Of a stretch of 64,000 bases of DNA, positions 46,673-55,679 are shown one piece after another. Source of the stretch: Mangrovibacterium marinum. Lineage in GTDB: Bacteria > Bacteroidota > Bacteroidia > Bacteroidales > Prolixibacteraceae. Both the position numbers and the translations under genes were made by a program. The stretch is from positions 1 to 64,000 of the forward strand of contig NZ_QAAD01000013.1 of assembly GCF_003046625.1 (NCBI RefSeq). Direction: 5' to 3'. Each line of letters begins with the position of its first letter. The stretch's first letter is position 1. The notes below the pieces were generated by a model. It was not told the origin of the DNA, did no database searches, and saw only the letters and a program-made list of their open reading frames with translations.

Positions 46673-47401
46673 ATGCCACTTTTCAACTACTACCCCAATC
46701 AACACAAGCCAGACCACGAGCTGGACAAGAAGATTTTCCGCTACAGCATGGTCTTTCCGGCCTTATTTTTATTGGGATTTTGGTTGGTTTTTCTGGTCGA
46801 AAACATCCTGGGCGACGATTTTGCGCGGCTGGGCATCTTTCCGCGCACCCTGGAGGGTTTAACCGGTATTCTTTTATCGCCCTTCATTCATGCCAGTTTA
46901 AAACACATCGTGGCCAACTCCATTCCCTTTTTCGTGCTCGCCGTTGCGCTGTTTTACTTTTACCGCAGCCTGGCCTGGCGGATTTTCCTGTTAATTTATC
47001 TTTTCTCGGGAATTTGCGTGTGGATTGGTGCCCGCGAAGCCTGGCATATTGGCGCCAGCGGCTTAATCTACGGATTGGGGTCATTTCTGTTTTTCAGCGG
47101 CCTGCTGCGCAACGATGTCAAGCTGCTAACCATCTCAATTGTTGTGGTATTCCTGTATGGTGGCATGTTTTGGGGAATCTTCCCCATTGAACCGGGCATA
47201 TCGTGGGAAAGCCATCTGTGGGGCGGGATTAGCGGCCTGGTATTGAGTGTTTTTTATCGCAAACAAGGCCCCCAGCGAAGCCGTTACGAGTGGGAAGATG
47301 AACCCGAGGACGATGCAACCGATCTTTCGGAAGAGCCAGCCGGAGAACAAACTGATTCACTGCACCATTCATCGGAAAGTGAAGAAATTGAAAAAAGCTA
47401 A
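46673..47401 (+). CDS. Rhomboid-family intramembrane serine protease
   Basis: A 242-residue membrane protein with about six membrane segments. The active-site Ser lies in the GASGLIYG motif (about residue 129) and the His in SHLWGGISG (about 183). An H-K-N pattern (ASLKHIVANSIPF) occurs in the second segment. A soluble acidic tail (EDDATDLSEEPAGEQ) follows the last helix. It starts directly after the threonine aldolase stop, an unusual but plausible coupling. Substrate unknown. Confidence 0.92.
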   Translation: MPLFNYYPNQHKPDHELDKKIFRYSMVFPALFLLGFWLVFLVENILGDDFARLGIFPRTLEGLTGILLSPFIHASLKHIVANSIPFFVLAVALFYFYRSLAWRIFLLIYLFSGICVWIGAREAWHIGASGLIYGLGSFLFFSGLLRNDVKLLTISIVVVFLYGGMFWGIFPIEPGISWESHLWGGISGLVLSVFYRKQGPQRSRYEWEDEPEDDATDLSEEPAGEQTDSLHHSSESEEIEKS

Positions 47402-47432
47402 TTCAATGCTCATTGCCAGTCGGGAAATTTTT

Positions 47433-47440
47433 TAACTTTG
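47433..47440 (+). promoter_or_regulatory. -7 element for nusB operon
   Basis: TAACTTTG matches TAnnTTTG and gives a leader of about 25-30 bases before nusB. Confidence 0.5.
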
Positions 47441-47474
47441 CCCCCTCTTAAAAAAGAAATTAGTTCTATACAAA

Positions 47475-48428
47475 ATGATTAGCAGAAGAATTATCCGCAC
47501 CAAAGTATTACAGGTTTTATACGCCTTCTATACCTCTCCGGAGAGATCGATTAACCAGAGCGAAAAAGAACTCTTTTTCAGCATGCAGAAAACTTACGAC
47601 CTTTACCATCATTTATTTCAGCTGGTAGTCGAAATTGCGGATCAGGCAAACTCGATCATCGAGCTTCGTAAGAAAAAGCACTTTCCGACCGAAGAAGATT
47701 TAAATCCAAACACCCGGTTTATCAGCAACCACCTTATTCATCAGCTAAGAACCAACAAGGCCTTACTGAAGAGCCTGGAGCAATCCAAATTAAGCTGGTC
47801 GAACGAACCCGAGCTCATTAAAAAGCTTTACAATACCCTGGTTAGCTCCGATTTCTACATCGACTACATGAGCAAGCCAGAGCGTAACTTTGCCGACGAC
47901 AAAAAAGTTATTGAGCTGATTTTTGCTGAAATAATCCTTCAATCGGACGATTTGTTCGATATCCTGGAAGAACAAAGCATTTACTGGAACGACGACATCG
48001 ATTTTGTCATCAGCATGATCATTAAAACCATCCGTAAATTCAAGGAGTTCTTCAACGAGAACAGTGCATTGATGCCAATTTTCAAGGATGACGAAGACGA
48101 AAAATTCACCAAAGACCTCTTCCGAAAATGCATTGTCAACCACGACGAGTTAAAGAAAATTGTGGAGCAATACACCGAAAACTGGGATGTTGAGCGCATT
48201 GCCTTTATCGACAAGCTGATTATGGAAATGGCCATTGCCGAATTTCTGTATTTTCCCTCGGTACCAACCAAGGTTAGTTTGAACGAATACATCGAACTGT
48301 CGAAATATTACAGTACCGAAAAGAGCCGCAACTTTATCAATGGTATTTTGGACAAAGCACTCAAGGCCTTGAAAAAAGACGAGCGCATTCAGAAAGCCGG
48401 CCGCGGACTAATCGGAGAAATGGACTAA
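47475..48428 (+). CDS. nusB: Transcription antitermination factor NusB (long form)
   Basis: A 317-residue NusB, roughly twice the length of the E. coli protein, as is usual in Bacteroidota. The start (ISRRIIRTKVLQVLYAFY) and the C-terminal NusB core (WDVERIAFIDKLIMEMAIAE, TKVSLNEYIELSKYYSTEKS, FINGILDKALKAL) match; the long middle is helical. It takes part in rRNA transcription antitermination with NusE. First of the nusB-DUF1573-yajC operon; six bases to the next gene. Confidence 0.95.
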   Translation: MISRRIIRTKVLQVLYAFYTSPERSINQSEKELFFSMQKTYDLYHHLFQLVVEIADQANSIIELRKKKHFPTEEDLNPNTRFISNHLIHQLRTNKALLKSLEQSKLSWSNEPELIKKLYNTLVSSDFYIDYMSKPERNFADDKKVIELIFAEIILQSDDLFDILEEQSIYWNDDIDFVISMIIKTIRKFKEFFNENSALMPIFKDDEDEKFTKDLFRKCIVNHDELKKIVEQYTENWDVERIAFIDKLIMEMAIAEFLYFPSVPTKVSLNEYIELSKYYSTEKSRNFINGILDKALKALKKDERIQKAGRGLIGEMD

Positions 48429-48433
48429 GCGCG

Positions 48434-48859
48434 ATGAGACTGCCCTTCCTGTTGATTTTAATTCTGGCTGTAGTAGCCTGCCAACCGGCAAGCAAACCGG
48501 CCAAAAACGAAGCAGCCGCCAAAGGCGAACCAAAATTTGGCATTCAGAAAGAAATCCATAATTTTGGAACCATTCAGGCCGGAGAGCTTCTTTCGTTCAG
48601 CTTTCAATTTAGCAACGAAGGCACGGGCGAATTAATAATCGACAGCATCACGGCCGATTGTGGTTGTATCGAAATTAATTTTCCGAAGCAAGCCATCACA
48701 GCCGGAGAACACCAGTACATCGAAGTGCTGTTTAACTCGGCTGGCGAAGTGGGCAATGTGCTGAAACAAATCCGGGTTTATACCAACGCGGATAAAACGG
48801 CACAGGAATTGCTGATTACGGCCACAGTCGAAAACGACTTGTTAAACATTTATAACTAA
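48434..48859 (+). CDS. DUF1573 lipoprotein
   Basis: A 141-residue lipoprotein: MRLPFLLILILAVVAC ends in a lipobox. The rest is one immunoglobulin-like DUF1573 domain (IHNFGTIQAGELLSFSFQFSN, DSITADCGCIEIN, YIEVLFNSAGEVG) with the conserved CGC. Common in Bacteroidota between nusB and yajC. Role unknown; probably periplasmic or surface adhesion-like. Confidence 0.92.
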   Translation: MRLPFLLILILAVVACQPASKPAKNEAAAKGEPKFGIQKEIHNFGTIQAGELLSFSFQFSNEGTGELIIDSITADCGCIEINFPKQAITAGEHQYIEVLFNSAGEVGNVLKQIRVYTNADKTAQELLITATVENDLLNIYN

Positions 48860-48872
48860 ATAAAAGACACAA

Positions 48873-49187
48873 ATGAATTACTTATTGATGGCTCCGCAAC
48901 AAGGAGCTGAACAGAATCCGCTGATGACTTTCCTGCCAATGATTTTGGTAATCGTGGTATTCTATTTTTTCATGATCAGACCGCAGATGAAAAAGCAAAA
49001 GGAACTGCGGAAATTCCGCGAGAGTCTGGCCAAAGGCGACAAAGTGGTTACAACCGGCGGCATCTACGGTAAAGTTGCCGACATCAAAGAAAACTATGTG
49101 CTGTTGCAGGTTGACGACAATGTTAAGTTACGTGTCGATAAGTCGGCTGTTGTAAAAGACATGTCAGACGTACCACAGCAAAAATAA
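48873..49187 (+). CDS. yajC: Preprotein translocase accessory subunit YajC
   Basis: A 104-residue single-pass inner-membrane protein accompanying SecDF. One membrane helix (about 18-38) is followed by a basic segment ([17 protein letters not shown]) and a small beta domain ([27 protein letters not shown]). Last gene of its operon, before a terminator. Confidence 0.95.
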   Translation: MNYLLMAPQQGAEQNPLMTFLPMILVIVVFYFFMIRPQMKKQKELRKFRESLAKGDKVVTTGGIYGKVADIKENYVLLQVDDNVKLRVDKSAVVKDMSDVPQQK

Positions 49188-49206
49188 ATTGACATTATCC
49201 GAAATA

Positions 49207-49240
49207 CGAGAGGGCCGACATTTTAGTCTGCCCTTTTTTT
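49207..49240 (+). terminator. Terminator after yajC
   Basis: AGGGC-C-GAC pairs with GTC-T-GCCCT around ATTTTA and is followed by eight or more T residues, which lead straight into the next promoter. Confidence 0.85.
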
Positions 49241-49248
49241 TATCTTTG
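49241..49248 (+). promoter_or_regulatory. -7 element directly before ybbR-like gene
   Basis: TATCTTTG is a perfect consensus match ending five bases before the GTG start (49254). Transcription should begin at or next to the start codon, so the mRNA is probably leaderless. Confidence 0.6.
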
Positions 49249-49253
49249 AAATC

Positions 49254-50249
49254 GTGAAAAAGATCTGGCTCAACATACACCTGCTTTACCGCAAGCTAAC
49301 GGCGAAAGACGATCGGCGCCTGATGGTTTTCCTGATTTGTCTGGTCATTGCAACGGTGTTTTGGTTCTTAAATGCCCTGAACAAGCAATACACGGTCGAC
49401 TTGCGCTTTCCGGTGAAGTACACCAATCTGCCTAAAAATAAAATTTTAGCCAACTCACCTCCCGATGAATTCACGCTGAAAGTTAATTCATGGGGATTCA
49501 CCATCCTGCGTCATAAGCTGAGCATGGCTTTTTCGCCCCTGGTATTCAACGTAAACGAATTTACCGCCGGACAGATGGAAAACTCCCCCAACTCGCAGTT
49601 TCGGGTGGCAACCCGGCAATATATTAACCGCCTGTCGAGTCAGGTAAGTAACGAGCTAAAAATCATCGACATTCAACCCGATTCGCTACATTTCAATTTC
49701 GACCGGTTAGTCAGCAAAAAGGTAAAAGTAAAGCCGGTGGTTAGCTATACGTTAAAAAAGCAATATTATGTAGAAGGGCCCATTACGACCGAGCCCGACT
49801 CGGTGCTGATATCCGGAGCCGAATCCATTCTGGACACAATTCAATTTGTACAAACCAAGGCACAACAGTTTAAAGAGCTCGATAAGAACGTCCTGCGCAA
49901 TGTGCCGCTGGAAAGCTCCGACGCCTACCAGACCGAGCCGGGCCGCGTCATGCTCCAAATCCCGCTCGAAGAATTTACCGAGAAACAAGTAATTGTGCCA
50001 ATCCGGGTTACCGACGTGCCCGAACAAGTAAACGTGAAGCTTTTTCCGGACAAAGCCAAGATCAGCTTCATGGTTGGTCTGAGCCACTTTTCAACCATTA
50101 CAGCCAACGATTTTAGCCTCTCGGTCTCCTATGCCGACATTGAAGCTAAAAAGGAGATATTAACCATCAGCCTGAATGCTGAACCACTCAACATCCTGTC
50201 GGTTACGGTTAGTCCCGAGCAGGTGGAGTATTTAATTGAGATGAAGTAA
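49254..50249 (+). CDS. YbbR-domain protein (CdaR-like)
   Basis: A 331-residue protein with GTG start. One N-terminal membrane helix (about 22-42) and then repeated YbbR-type beta domains (YTVDLRFPVKYTNLP, KVNSWGFTIL, KQVIVPIRVTDVPEQVNVKLFP). In Gram-positives YbbR/CdaR regulates a cyclic-di-AMP synthase; no such gene is adjacent, so the role here is open. Two bases before coaE, so co-transcribed. Confidence 0.88.
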   Translation: MKKIWLNIHLLYRKLTAKDDRRLMVFLICLVIATVFWFLNALNKQYTVDLRFPVKYTNLPKNKILANSPPDEFTLKVNSWGFTILRHKLSMAFSPLVFNVNEFTAGQMENSPNSQFRVATRQYINRLSSQVSNELKIIDIQPDSLHFNFDRLVSKKVKVKPVVSYTLKKQYYVEGPITTEPDSVLISGAESILDTIQFVQTKAQQFKELDKNVLRNVPLESSDAYQTEPGRVMLQIPLEEFTEKQVIVPIRVTDVPEQVNVKLFPDKAKISFMVGLSHFSTITANDFSLSVSYADIEAKKEILTISLNAEPLNILSVTVSPEQVEYLIEMK

Positions 50250-50251
50250 CA

Positions 50252-50839
50252 ATGATAAAAGTTGGAGTTACCGGAGGAATTGGCAGCGGAAAATCAACCA
50301 TCTGCCATTTTTTCAGGACAATTGGCATCCCTGTTTTCGAAGCTGACACCGAAGCCAAAAAATTAATCAACAATTCGGAAACCATCCGATATCAGCTCAA
50401 AGCCTTGTTTGGCCCCGAGATTTACCTGCCCAATCAAAGCATTGACCGAAAAAAGTTAGCCTCGCTGATTTTTAATTCACCATCTTTGCTGCAAAAGGTC
50501 AATGGCGTTGTCCACCCCGAGGTGCGCAACTACTTCTTTCAGTGGTGCGAGCAGCAAACATCAGCTTACATCATTCACGAAGCGGCGATCATGTTCGAGA
50601 GTGGCTTTTATGAAATGATGGACTACACGCTTCTGGTTACTGCCCCCGAAGAAATGCGCATACAGCGGGTTATAAAGCGGGAAAACACCGATGCGCAAAG
50701 CGTCCGTGCGCGGATGGAAAAACAATGGACAGATGAACAAAAAGCGGCACTGGCCGATTTCATTATTCAGAATGATGGCACAAAATTGGTAGTTCCGCAG
50801 CTTATTGAATTGGATAAAAAATTTAGAACGAATGGGTAA
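50252..50839 (+). CDS. coaE: Dephospho-CoA kinase
   Basis: Last step of coenzyme A synthesis. 195 residues, normal length. P-loop GGIGSGKST at residues 8-16; the [12 protein letters not shown] and [10 protein letters not shown] segments bind substrate; [19 protein letters not shown] is the LID region. Its end overlaps the next gene by eight bases. Confidence 0.96.
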   Translation: MIKVGVTGGIGSGKSTICHFFRTIGIPVFEADTEAKKLINNSETIRYQLKALFGPEIYLPNQSIDRKKLASLIFNSPSLLQKVNGVVHPEVRNYFFQWCEQQTSAYIIHEAAIMFESGFYEMMDYTLLVTAPEEMRIQRVIKRENTDAQSVRARMEKQWTDEQKAALADFIIQNDGTKLVVPQLIELDKKFRTNG

Positions 50840-51584
50840 ATTTGCAAAATGGGTCGCCGGCGGTTTAGGCTGGGCATTTCTTGGCCCGATTGGAGGAATA
50901 ATCGGATTTGTAGTCGGCTCGATGCTTGAAAACGAAAATCAACCGCCGAATGGGCACAGCTATCAACCGCATGGTTCGGCCAGCGGACAAGCAACGCAAA
51001 CAACAACCGGTGGCTATGTGATGAGCCTGCTGGTGCTGGTTGCCGCCGTGATGAAAGCCGACGGTAAAGTGCTGAAATCGGAACTAAACTACGTGAAAGA
51101 CTTTTTCGTCCGCTCGTTTGGAGCCGACTCAGCGCAGGAAGCCGTTCAGCTGCTGCGTGACTTGCTGAACCAAAACATCCCGGTTCAGGATGTATGCCGG
51201 CAGATTGAGAAAAATATGGACTACTCGGCGCGCTTGCAGCTGTTGCACTTTTTGTTTGGCATTGCCCAGGCCGATGGACAGGTAGATGTTACTGAAGCCA
51301 ACTTAATTACTCAGATAGCGCAGCAGATGGGCATCACCGGTAAAGATTTCGAATCGATTAAATCGATGTTTATTGCCAATACCGAGGCTGCCTACAAAAT
51401 TTTGGAGATCGAATCGACAGCCACCAACGAAGAAATTAAAAAGGCCTACCGCAAAATGGCCATGAAATACCATCCCGATAAAGTGAGCTACCTGGGCGAA
51501 GACTTCCAGAATGCCGCTAAAGAGAAATTCCAGAAAGTGAACGAAGCCTACGAACAACTCAAAAAAGAACGTAGCTTCGCCTAA
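50832..51584 (+). CDS. TerB-J domain protein (DjlA-like cochaperone)
   Basis: About 250 residues, start at 50832 ([18 protein letters not shown]), overlapping coaE by eight bases. A short hydrophobic N-terminus (about 5-33, glycine-rich) is followed by a TerB-like helical domain (about 65-175; [18 protein letters not shown]) and a C-terminal J domain with the HPD motif in KYHPDKVS. Likely recruits DnaK at the membrane. Resembles E. coli DjlA in layout. Confidence 0.9.
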   Translation: MGKFAKWVAGGLGWAFLGPIGGIIGFVVGSMLENENQPPNGHSYQPHGSASGQATQTTTGGYVMSLLVLVAAVMKADGKVLKSELNYVKDFFVRSFGADSAQEAVQLLRDLLNQNIPVQDVCRQIEKNMDYSARLQLLHFLFGIAQADGQVDVTEANLITQIAQQMGITGKDFESIKSMFIANTEAAYKILEIESTATNEEIKKAYRKMAMKYHPDKVSYLGEDFQNAAKEKFQKVNEAYEQLKKERSFA

Positions 51585-51603
51585 TAAATTCGAAAAACAA
51601 CAG

Positions 51604-52434
51604 ATGCAATACATTAAAGCAACTTTTACGTTGGATCCCGACAACGAAGTCAATCGGGAAATACTGACAGCTTACCTGTCGGAACTGGACTTTGAAAGTT
51701 TCGATGAGAGCGACGAAAAGCTGAATGCCTTCTACCCCGTTGGCAAGGTTTCGGGACAAGCCATCGGACAAATACTGGAGCAACTGCCCTTCGAGGTATC
51801 GGTTACCGAAGAAGAAATGCCCGACATTAACTGGAACGAAGAATGGGAAAAAAATTACTTTCAGCCCTTGCTCATTGGCAACGACTGTTTGATTCGAGCG
51901 CCCTTTCATACGGAATACCCCAAGGTGGATTACGAAATTGTTATTGAGCCCAACATGGCCTTCGGCACGGGCAATCACGAAACCACCTCGCTGATGATTG
52001 AACACATCCGCGAACTGAATATGGAAGGCGAAACCGTGCTCGACATGGGCTGCGGAACCGGCATACTGGGCATCTTCGCATCGATGCGCGGCTGCCAGTC
52101 GGTAACAGCCATCGATATTGACGCCTGGGCTTTTGAGAGCGTGGTTGAAAACTGCCGCCTCAACAATATCAACAACATGGAAGCTTTTATTGGCGATGCC
52201 TCCTTGCTGGGCAACAAACAATACGATGTTATTTTGGCCAATATCCAGAAAAACATCATCATGCAGGATATCGAAAAATACAACAGCGTACTGAAAGATG
52301 GTGGTATTCTCATAGTCAGTGGTTTTTACAAGGACGACCTGGAAGATATTCTCGCCCGGGCTTCGGAGCTTTTCCTTCGCAAACTCGAAATCAAAGAAAA
52401 AAACAACTGGATAGCCTGCGCGTTCGAAAAATAG
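51604..52434 (+). CDS. prmA: Ribosomal protein L11 methyltransferase
   Basis: Trimethylates ribosomal protein L11 using SAM. 276 residues. An N-terminal substrate-recognition part (about 1-90) leads to a Rossmann domain: FGTGNHETTSLMI, VLDMGCGTGILGIFA (motif I), AIDIDAWAFESV and DVILANIQKNIIM. Last of the ybbR-coaE-djlA-prmA run; followed by a terminator. Confidence 0.95.
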   Translation: MQYIKATFTLDPDNEVNREILTAYLSELDFESFDESDEKLNAFYPVGKVSGQAIGQILEQLPFEVSVTEEEMPDINWNEEWEKNYFQPLLIGNDCLIRAPFHTEYPKVDYEIVIEPNMAFGTGNHETTSLMIEHIRELNMEGETVLDMGCGTGILGIFASMRGCQSVTAIDIDAWAFESVVENCRLNNINNMEAFIGDASLLGNKQYDVILANIQKNIIMQDIEKYNSVLKDGGILIVSGFYKDDLEDILARASELFLRKLEIKEKNNWIACAFEK

Positions 52435-52461
52435 ACACACCACATTCATTAAAATATGCCC

Positions 52462-52498
52462 AAAAGGAAGAGCTTGAAACCAAACTCTTCCTTTTTTA
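52462..52498 (+). terminator. Terminator after prmA
   Basis: AAAAGGAAGAG pairs with CTCTTCCTTTT, followed by TT and further T residues. Confidence 0.88.
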
Positions 52499-52547
52499 TT
52501 TTGGTCATAATTTTCCGGCAAGCCCGCGCCATCCGCTACCTTTTACC

Positions 52548-52555
52548 TATATTTG
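52548..52555 (+). promoter_or_regulatory. -7 element for SNF2 gene
   Basis: TATATTTG matches TAnnTTTG; the gene starts 75 bases further on. Confidence 0.45.
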
Positions 52556-52629
52556 AAGTTTGGCTACTGCAAAGCATCGAAAATGCTGAAGCCCGAAATC
52601 GATATTGAGTTTTAAGAAGTTGTGCACCT

Positions 52630-55584
52630 ATGTCCCAGGAATTGATTATCGGATTAACCGAACACCGAACCTTCGGCTATTTATTTCAAGCCTTTTTAAT
52701 CGAACAGAAGCGATCGTTTTACACCATCACCAAGATGGTGAAACAGCGCGATATTGAAGTGCTGCAACTCAACAACGAGCAAGCCGAGCTGGTAAAACTG
52801 GTGGAGCAATACAGCGACGAGAAATTGGTTCAGAAGTTTTCGAAGAAGAAAGAATCGAGCAAATTTTTCCACCAGATGGATCCCGCTTTGTTCGAACAAC
52901 AGATCAGTCCCTACATCGATAAATACCTGGTTCGCATCATCCGGCTTTTGATGCGGGGCAATACCCGCCTATTTCTGAAACAAGCCAAATACTCGAACCT
53001 CTACGATGAAGACCTGATTGTTGTTCAACCGCAGTATACCGACTGTTGCTTTTGCTTCAACCGCACGCCCGAAGGTACCCACTACAGCCTTGAAATTTCG
53101 TATGATGGAGCACCCATTAGGCTATTCCATAAGTCTATCACAATGGTTAGCAACGAGCCGGGAGCCTTCATCTACCAAGGCCGGTTGTATGCCTTCGAAA
53201 AACTAAGTGTGAAGAAATTGCTGCCTTTTCTCGACAAGGAAAGCATTTTCATCGCCTCTCAGGTCGAGGAGAAATACTACAAGAGTTTTGTGCATAATTG
53301 CCTGTTGGAATATCCGGTGCGGGCGCAAGGTTTTACTATCATTGATGGCGATGTCGACCAACAAGTCAGCCTGTCGCTGGAACCCAACCTGCAGATGGAC
53401 GCCGTGCTTATTCCACGCTTCCGTTACGGGCAAAACGAATATCTGGCCAACAATAAAACAGAGCTGGTCATCGATTTTAGTGTACAGGCCAATCAATACC
53501 AATTCACAAAAATCAACCGTGACAGATCGTGGGAAGAAACCCAGCTGGCCTATCTGAGCAAACTGGGTCTTCGCGAAGAAAACGGCAGTTTCGTTCCGCT
53601 GAAAGCGCAGCTGTTAAGCGGCCAGGATCGGCTGTATGAAATTATAAACTGGCTGAACCGCCACAAACAAGAATTGCAGGAAAGCGGATTCACGTTCACC
53701 CAAAACCGATTGGATAAAGTTTACTCAACCGAACATCAGGAGCTGGAGCTGGAAGTAAAGGAGGGCGAAGACTGGTTCGACATTTATGCCTACGTACAGT
53801 TTGGCGAGTTTCGGATTCCGTTTATCAAGTTGAAACGACACATTCTGGGGGGCATCCGCGAGTTTGAGTTGCCCAACGGCGAGCATGCCATTCTGCCCAA
53901 GGAATGGTTCTCGGACTACGCCGACCTGCTTCCCTTTACCAAACAGGAAGGGAATAACCTGCGCCTGAAAAAGCACCATTTTCAACTGCTTCAACAAAAG
54001 CTGAAAGGTCTGGATAAAAGCTTCTTCAACCGGCTGCAGGATGTGGCAACAAAGGCCGGAAAACCCGTTGCCGTACCACGCAACCTGCAAGCCACACTCC
54101 GTTCGTACCAGCACCAGGGCTTTTCGTGGATGTATAACCTTTTTGAAAACCAGCTGGGCGGATGCCTGGCCGACGATATGGGACTGGGTAAAACCCTGCA
54201 AACGCTCACACTGCTGCTCAAGCTAAAGCGGTTGAAAAGCACAATGGAGATCCCGGAATTTGAGCCAAACAGCGATCAGGGCGACCTGTTTGCCAAGCCC
54301 CCGAGAACGGAGACAACTGAGCCTGCGGAAACACCGAAGATACAAGCAGCAAGCCTCATTGTGATGCCAACATCCCTGTTGCATAACTGGCACAACGAAA
54401 TCCAAAAGTTCACGCCATCGCTAAAAGTATACCGCCACTTTGGCGTATCGCGCAAACGAACCGGGAACTTCAGAACGCAGGCAAATTATTACGATGTGAT
54501 CCTGACGAGCTACGGAACCATTCGCAACGACTTCGAGATGCTCCGGGATATCGAGTTTTTCTACGTCATTTTGGATGAAAGTCAGTATATCAAGAATCCG
54601 GGATCGAAAACCTACCAGACTATTTCGCAGCTAAAAGCCAAACACCGCCTGGTATTAACAGGTACTCCGATCGAAAACTCGCTGTCGGATCTTTGGGCTC
54701 AGATGAATTTCGTCAACAAAGGATTGCTGGGCAACCTGGCCTTCTTTAAGCGCGAATTTATTACGCCAATCGAGAAGAAGAGCGACCCGGAGAAACAGCA
54801 AAAGCTGCAAACGCTCATCCGCCCCTTCATACTGCGGCGCACCAAAGAACAAGTTGCCGGCGACTTGCCGCCGGTGACTGAGCAAATTCGCTATTGCGCC
54901 ATGGCCAGCGAGCAAAAGCGGATTTACGAACTCGAAAAGTCGGCCATCCGCAACAGCATTCTGGAGAATATCGATCAGGAAGGCGTTGAAAAATCAGCTT
55001 TTGTGGTGCTGCAAGGCCTAACCAAGCTACGCCAACTGGCCAACCACCCGTCGATGTTGCAAGGTGCCGACGAAACCGAGTCCGGTAAGTTTGAACAGAT
55101 TCTGGACACACTCGAAAGTCTGCTTGCAGAGAAACACAAGGTACTGATATTTTCATCCTTTGTAAAACACCTGGAGTTGGTTAAACAGCAACTGGAAAAC
55201 CGAAAGTGGAAATATTCGCTGCTCACCGGGCAAACAGCCAACCGCGCCGACGTGATTCAAAGCTTTCAGGACGATCCGGAAAACCGCGTCTTTCTGATCT
55301 CGCTCAAAGCCGGCGGTGTGGGCCTGAATCTCACATCGGCCGACTACGTCTTCATCATCGATCCGTGGTGGAACCCCGCAGCCGAGATGCAAGCCATTGC
55401 CCGCGCACACCGCATCGGTCAAAATAAGAAGGTAATCGTATATCGTTTTATTACTGAAGGAAGTATCGAAGAAAAAATCCTTGCCCTGCAGGATCGTAAA
55501 TCGTCGCTAGCCGAAAAATTCATCAATTCAAACAATCCGTTTAAGGCCATCAGCCGCGAAGAAATCATAAACTTATTCAGCTAA
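52630..55584 (+). CDS. SNF2-family DNA translocase/helicase
   Basis: A 984-residue DEAD/DEAH-type ATPase of the Swi2/Snf2 (HepA/RapA-like) group. The first 500 residues are a poorly conserved SWIM-less, Bacteroidota-type domain. The ATPase core runs from about 500: GCLADDMGLGKTLQTLTLL (Walker A), VILDESQYIKNP (motif II, DESQ instead of the usual DEAH/DEAQ), LTGTPIENSLSDLW (III). A second RecA-like domain carries KVLIFSSFVKHLELV, SLKAGGVGLNLTSADYV and ARAHRIGQNKKV (VI). It probably remodels protein-DNA complexes, for example stalled polymerase; the partner is unknown. Confidence 0.92.
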   Translation: MSQELIIGLTEHRTFGYLFQAFLIEQKRSFYTITKMVKQRDIEVLQLNNEQAELVKLVEQYSDEKLVQKFSKKKESSKFFHQMDPALFEQQISPYIDKYLVRIIRLLMRGNTRLFLKQAKYSNLYDEDLIVVQPQYTDCCFCFNRTPEGTHYSLEISYDGAPIRLFHKSITMVSNEPGAFIYQGRLYAFEKLSVKKLLPFLDKESIFIASQVEEKYYKSFVHNCLLEYPVRAQGFTIIDGDVDQQVSLSLEPNLQMDAVLIPRFRYGQNEYLANNKTELVIDFSVQANQYQFTKINRDRSWEETQLAYLSKLGLREENGSFVPLKAQLLSGQDRLYEIINWLNRHKQELQESGFTFTQNRLDKVYSTEHQELELEVKEGEDWFDIYAYVQFGEFRIPFIKLKRHILGGIREFELPNGEHAILPKEWFSDYADLLPFTKQEGNNLRLKKHHFQLLQQKLKGLDKSFFNRLQDVATKAGKPVAVPRNLQATLRSYQHQGFSWMYNLFENQLGGCLADDMGLGKTLQTLTLLLKLKRLKSTMEIPEFEPNSDQGDLFAKPPRTETTEPAETPKIQAASLIVMPTSLLHNWHNEIQKFTPSLKVYRHFGVSRKRTGNFRTQANYYDVILTSYGTIRNDFEMLRDIEFFYVILDESQYIKNPGSKTYQTISQLKAKHRLVLTGTPIENSLSDLWAQMNFVNKGLLGNLAFFKREFITPIEKKSDPEKQQKLQTLIRPFILRRTKEQVAGDLPPVTEQIRYCAMASEQKRIYELEKSAIRNSILENIDQEGVEKSAFVVLQGLTKLRQLANHPSMLQGADETESGKFEQILDTLESLLAEKHKVLIFSSFVKHLELVKQQLENRKWKYSLLTGQTANRADVIQSFQDDPENRVFLISLKAGGVGLNLTSADYVFIIDPWWNPAAEMQAIARAHRIGQNKKVIVYRFITEGSIEEKILALQDRKSSLAEKFINSNNPFKAISREEIINLFS

Positions 55585-55679
55585 AAACGTAATGTATAAC
55601 CCTTTTTGCGACTAATATGCGCGAAGCTAATATAAGCCTCCGGATCCGCAAATTCAATATTTCAAATTTAGATAGAACA

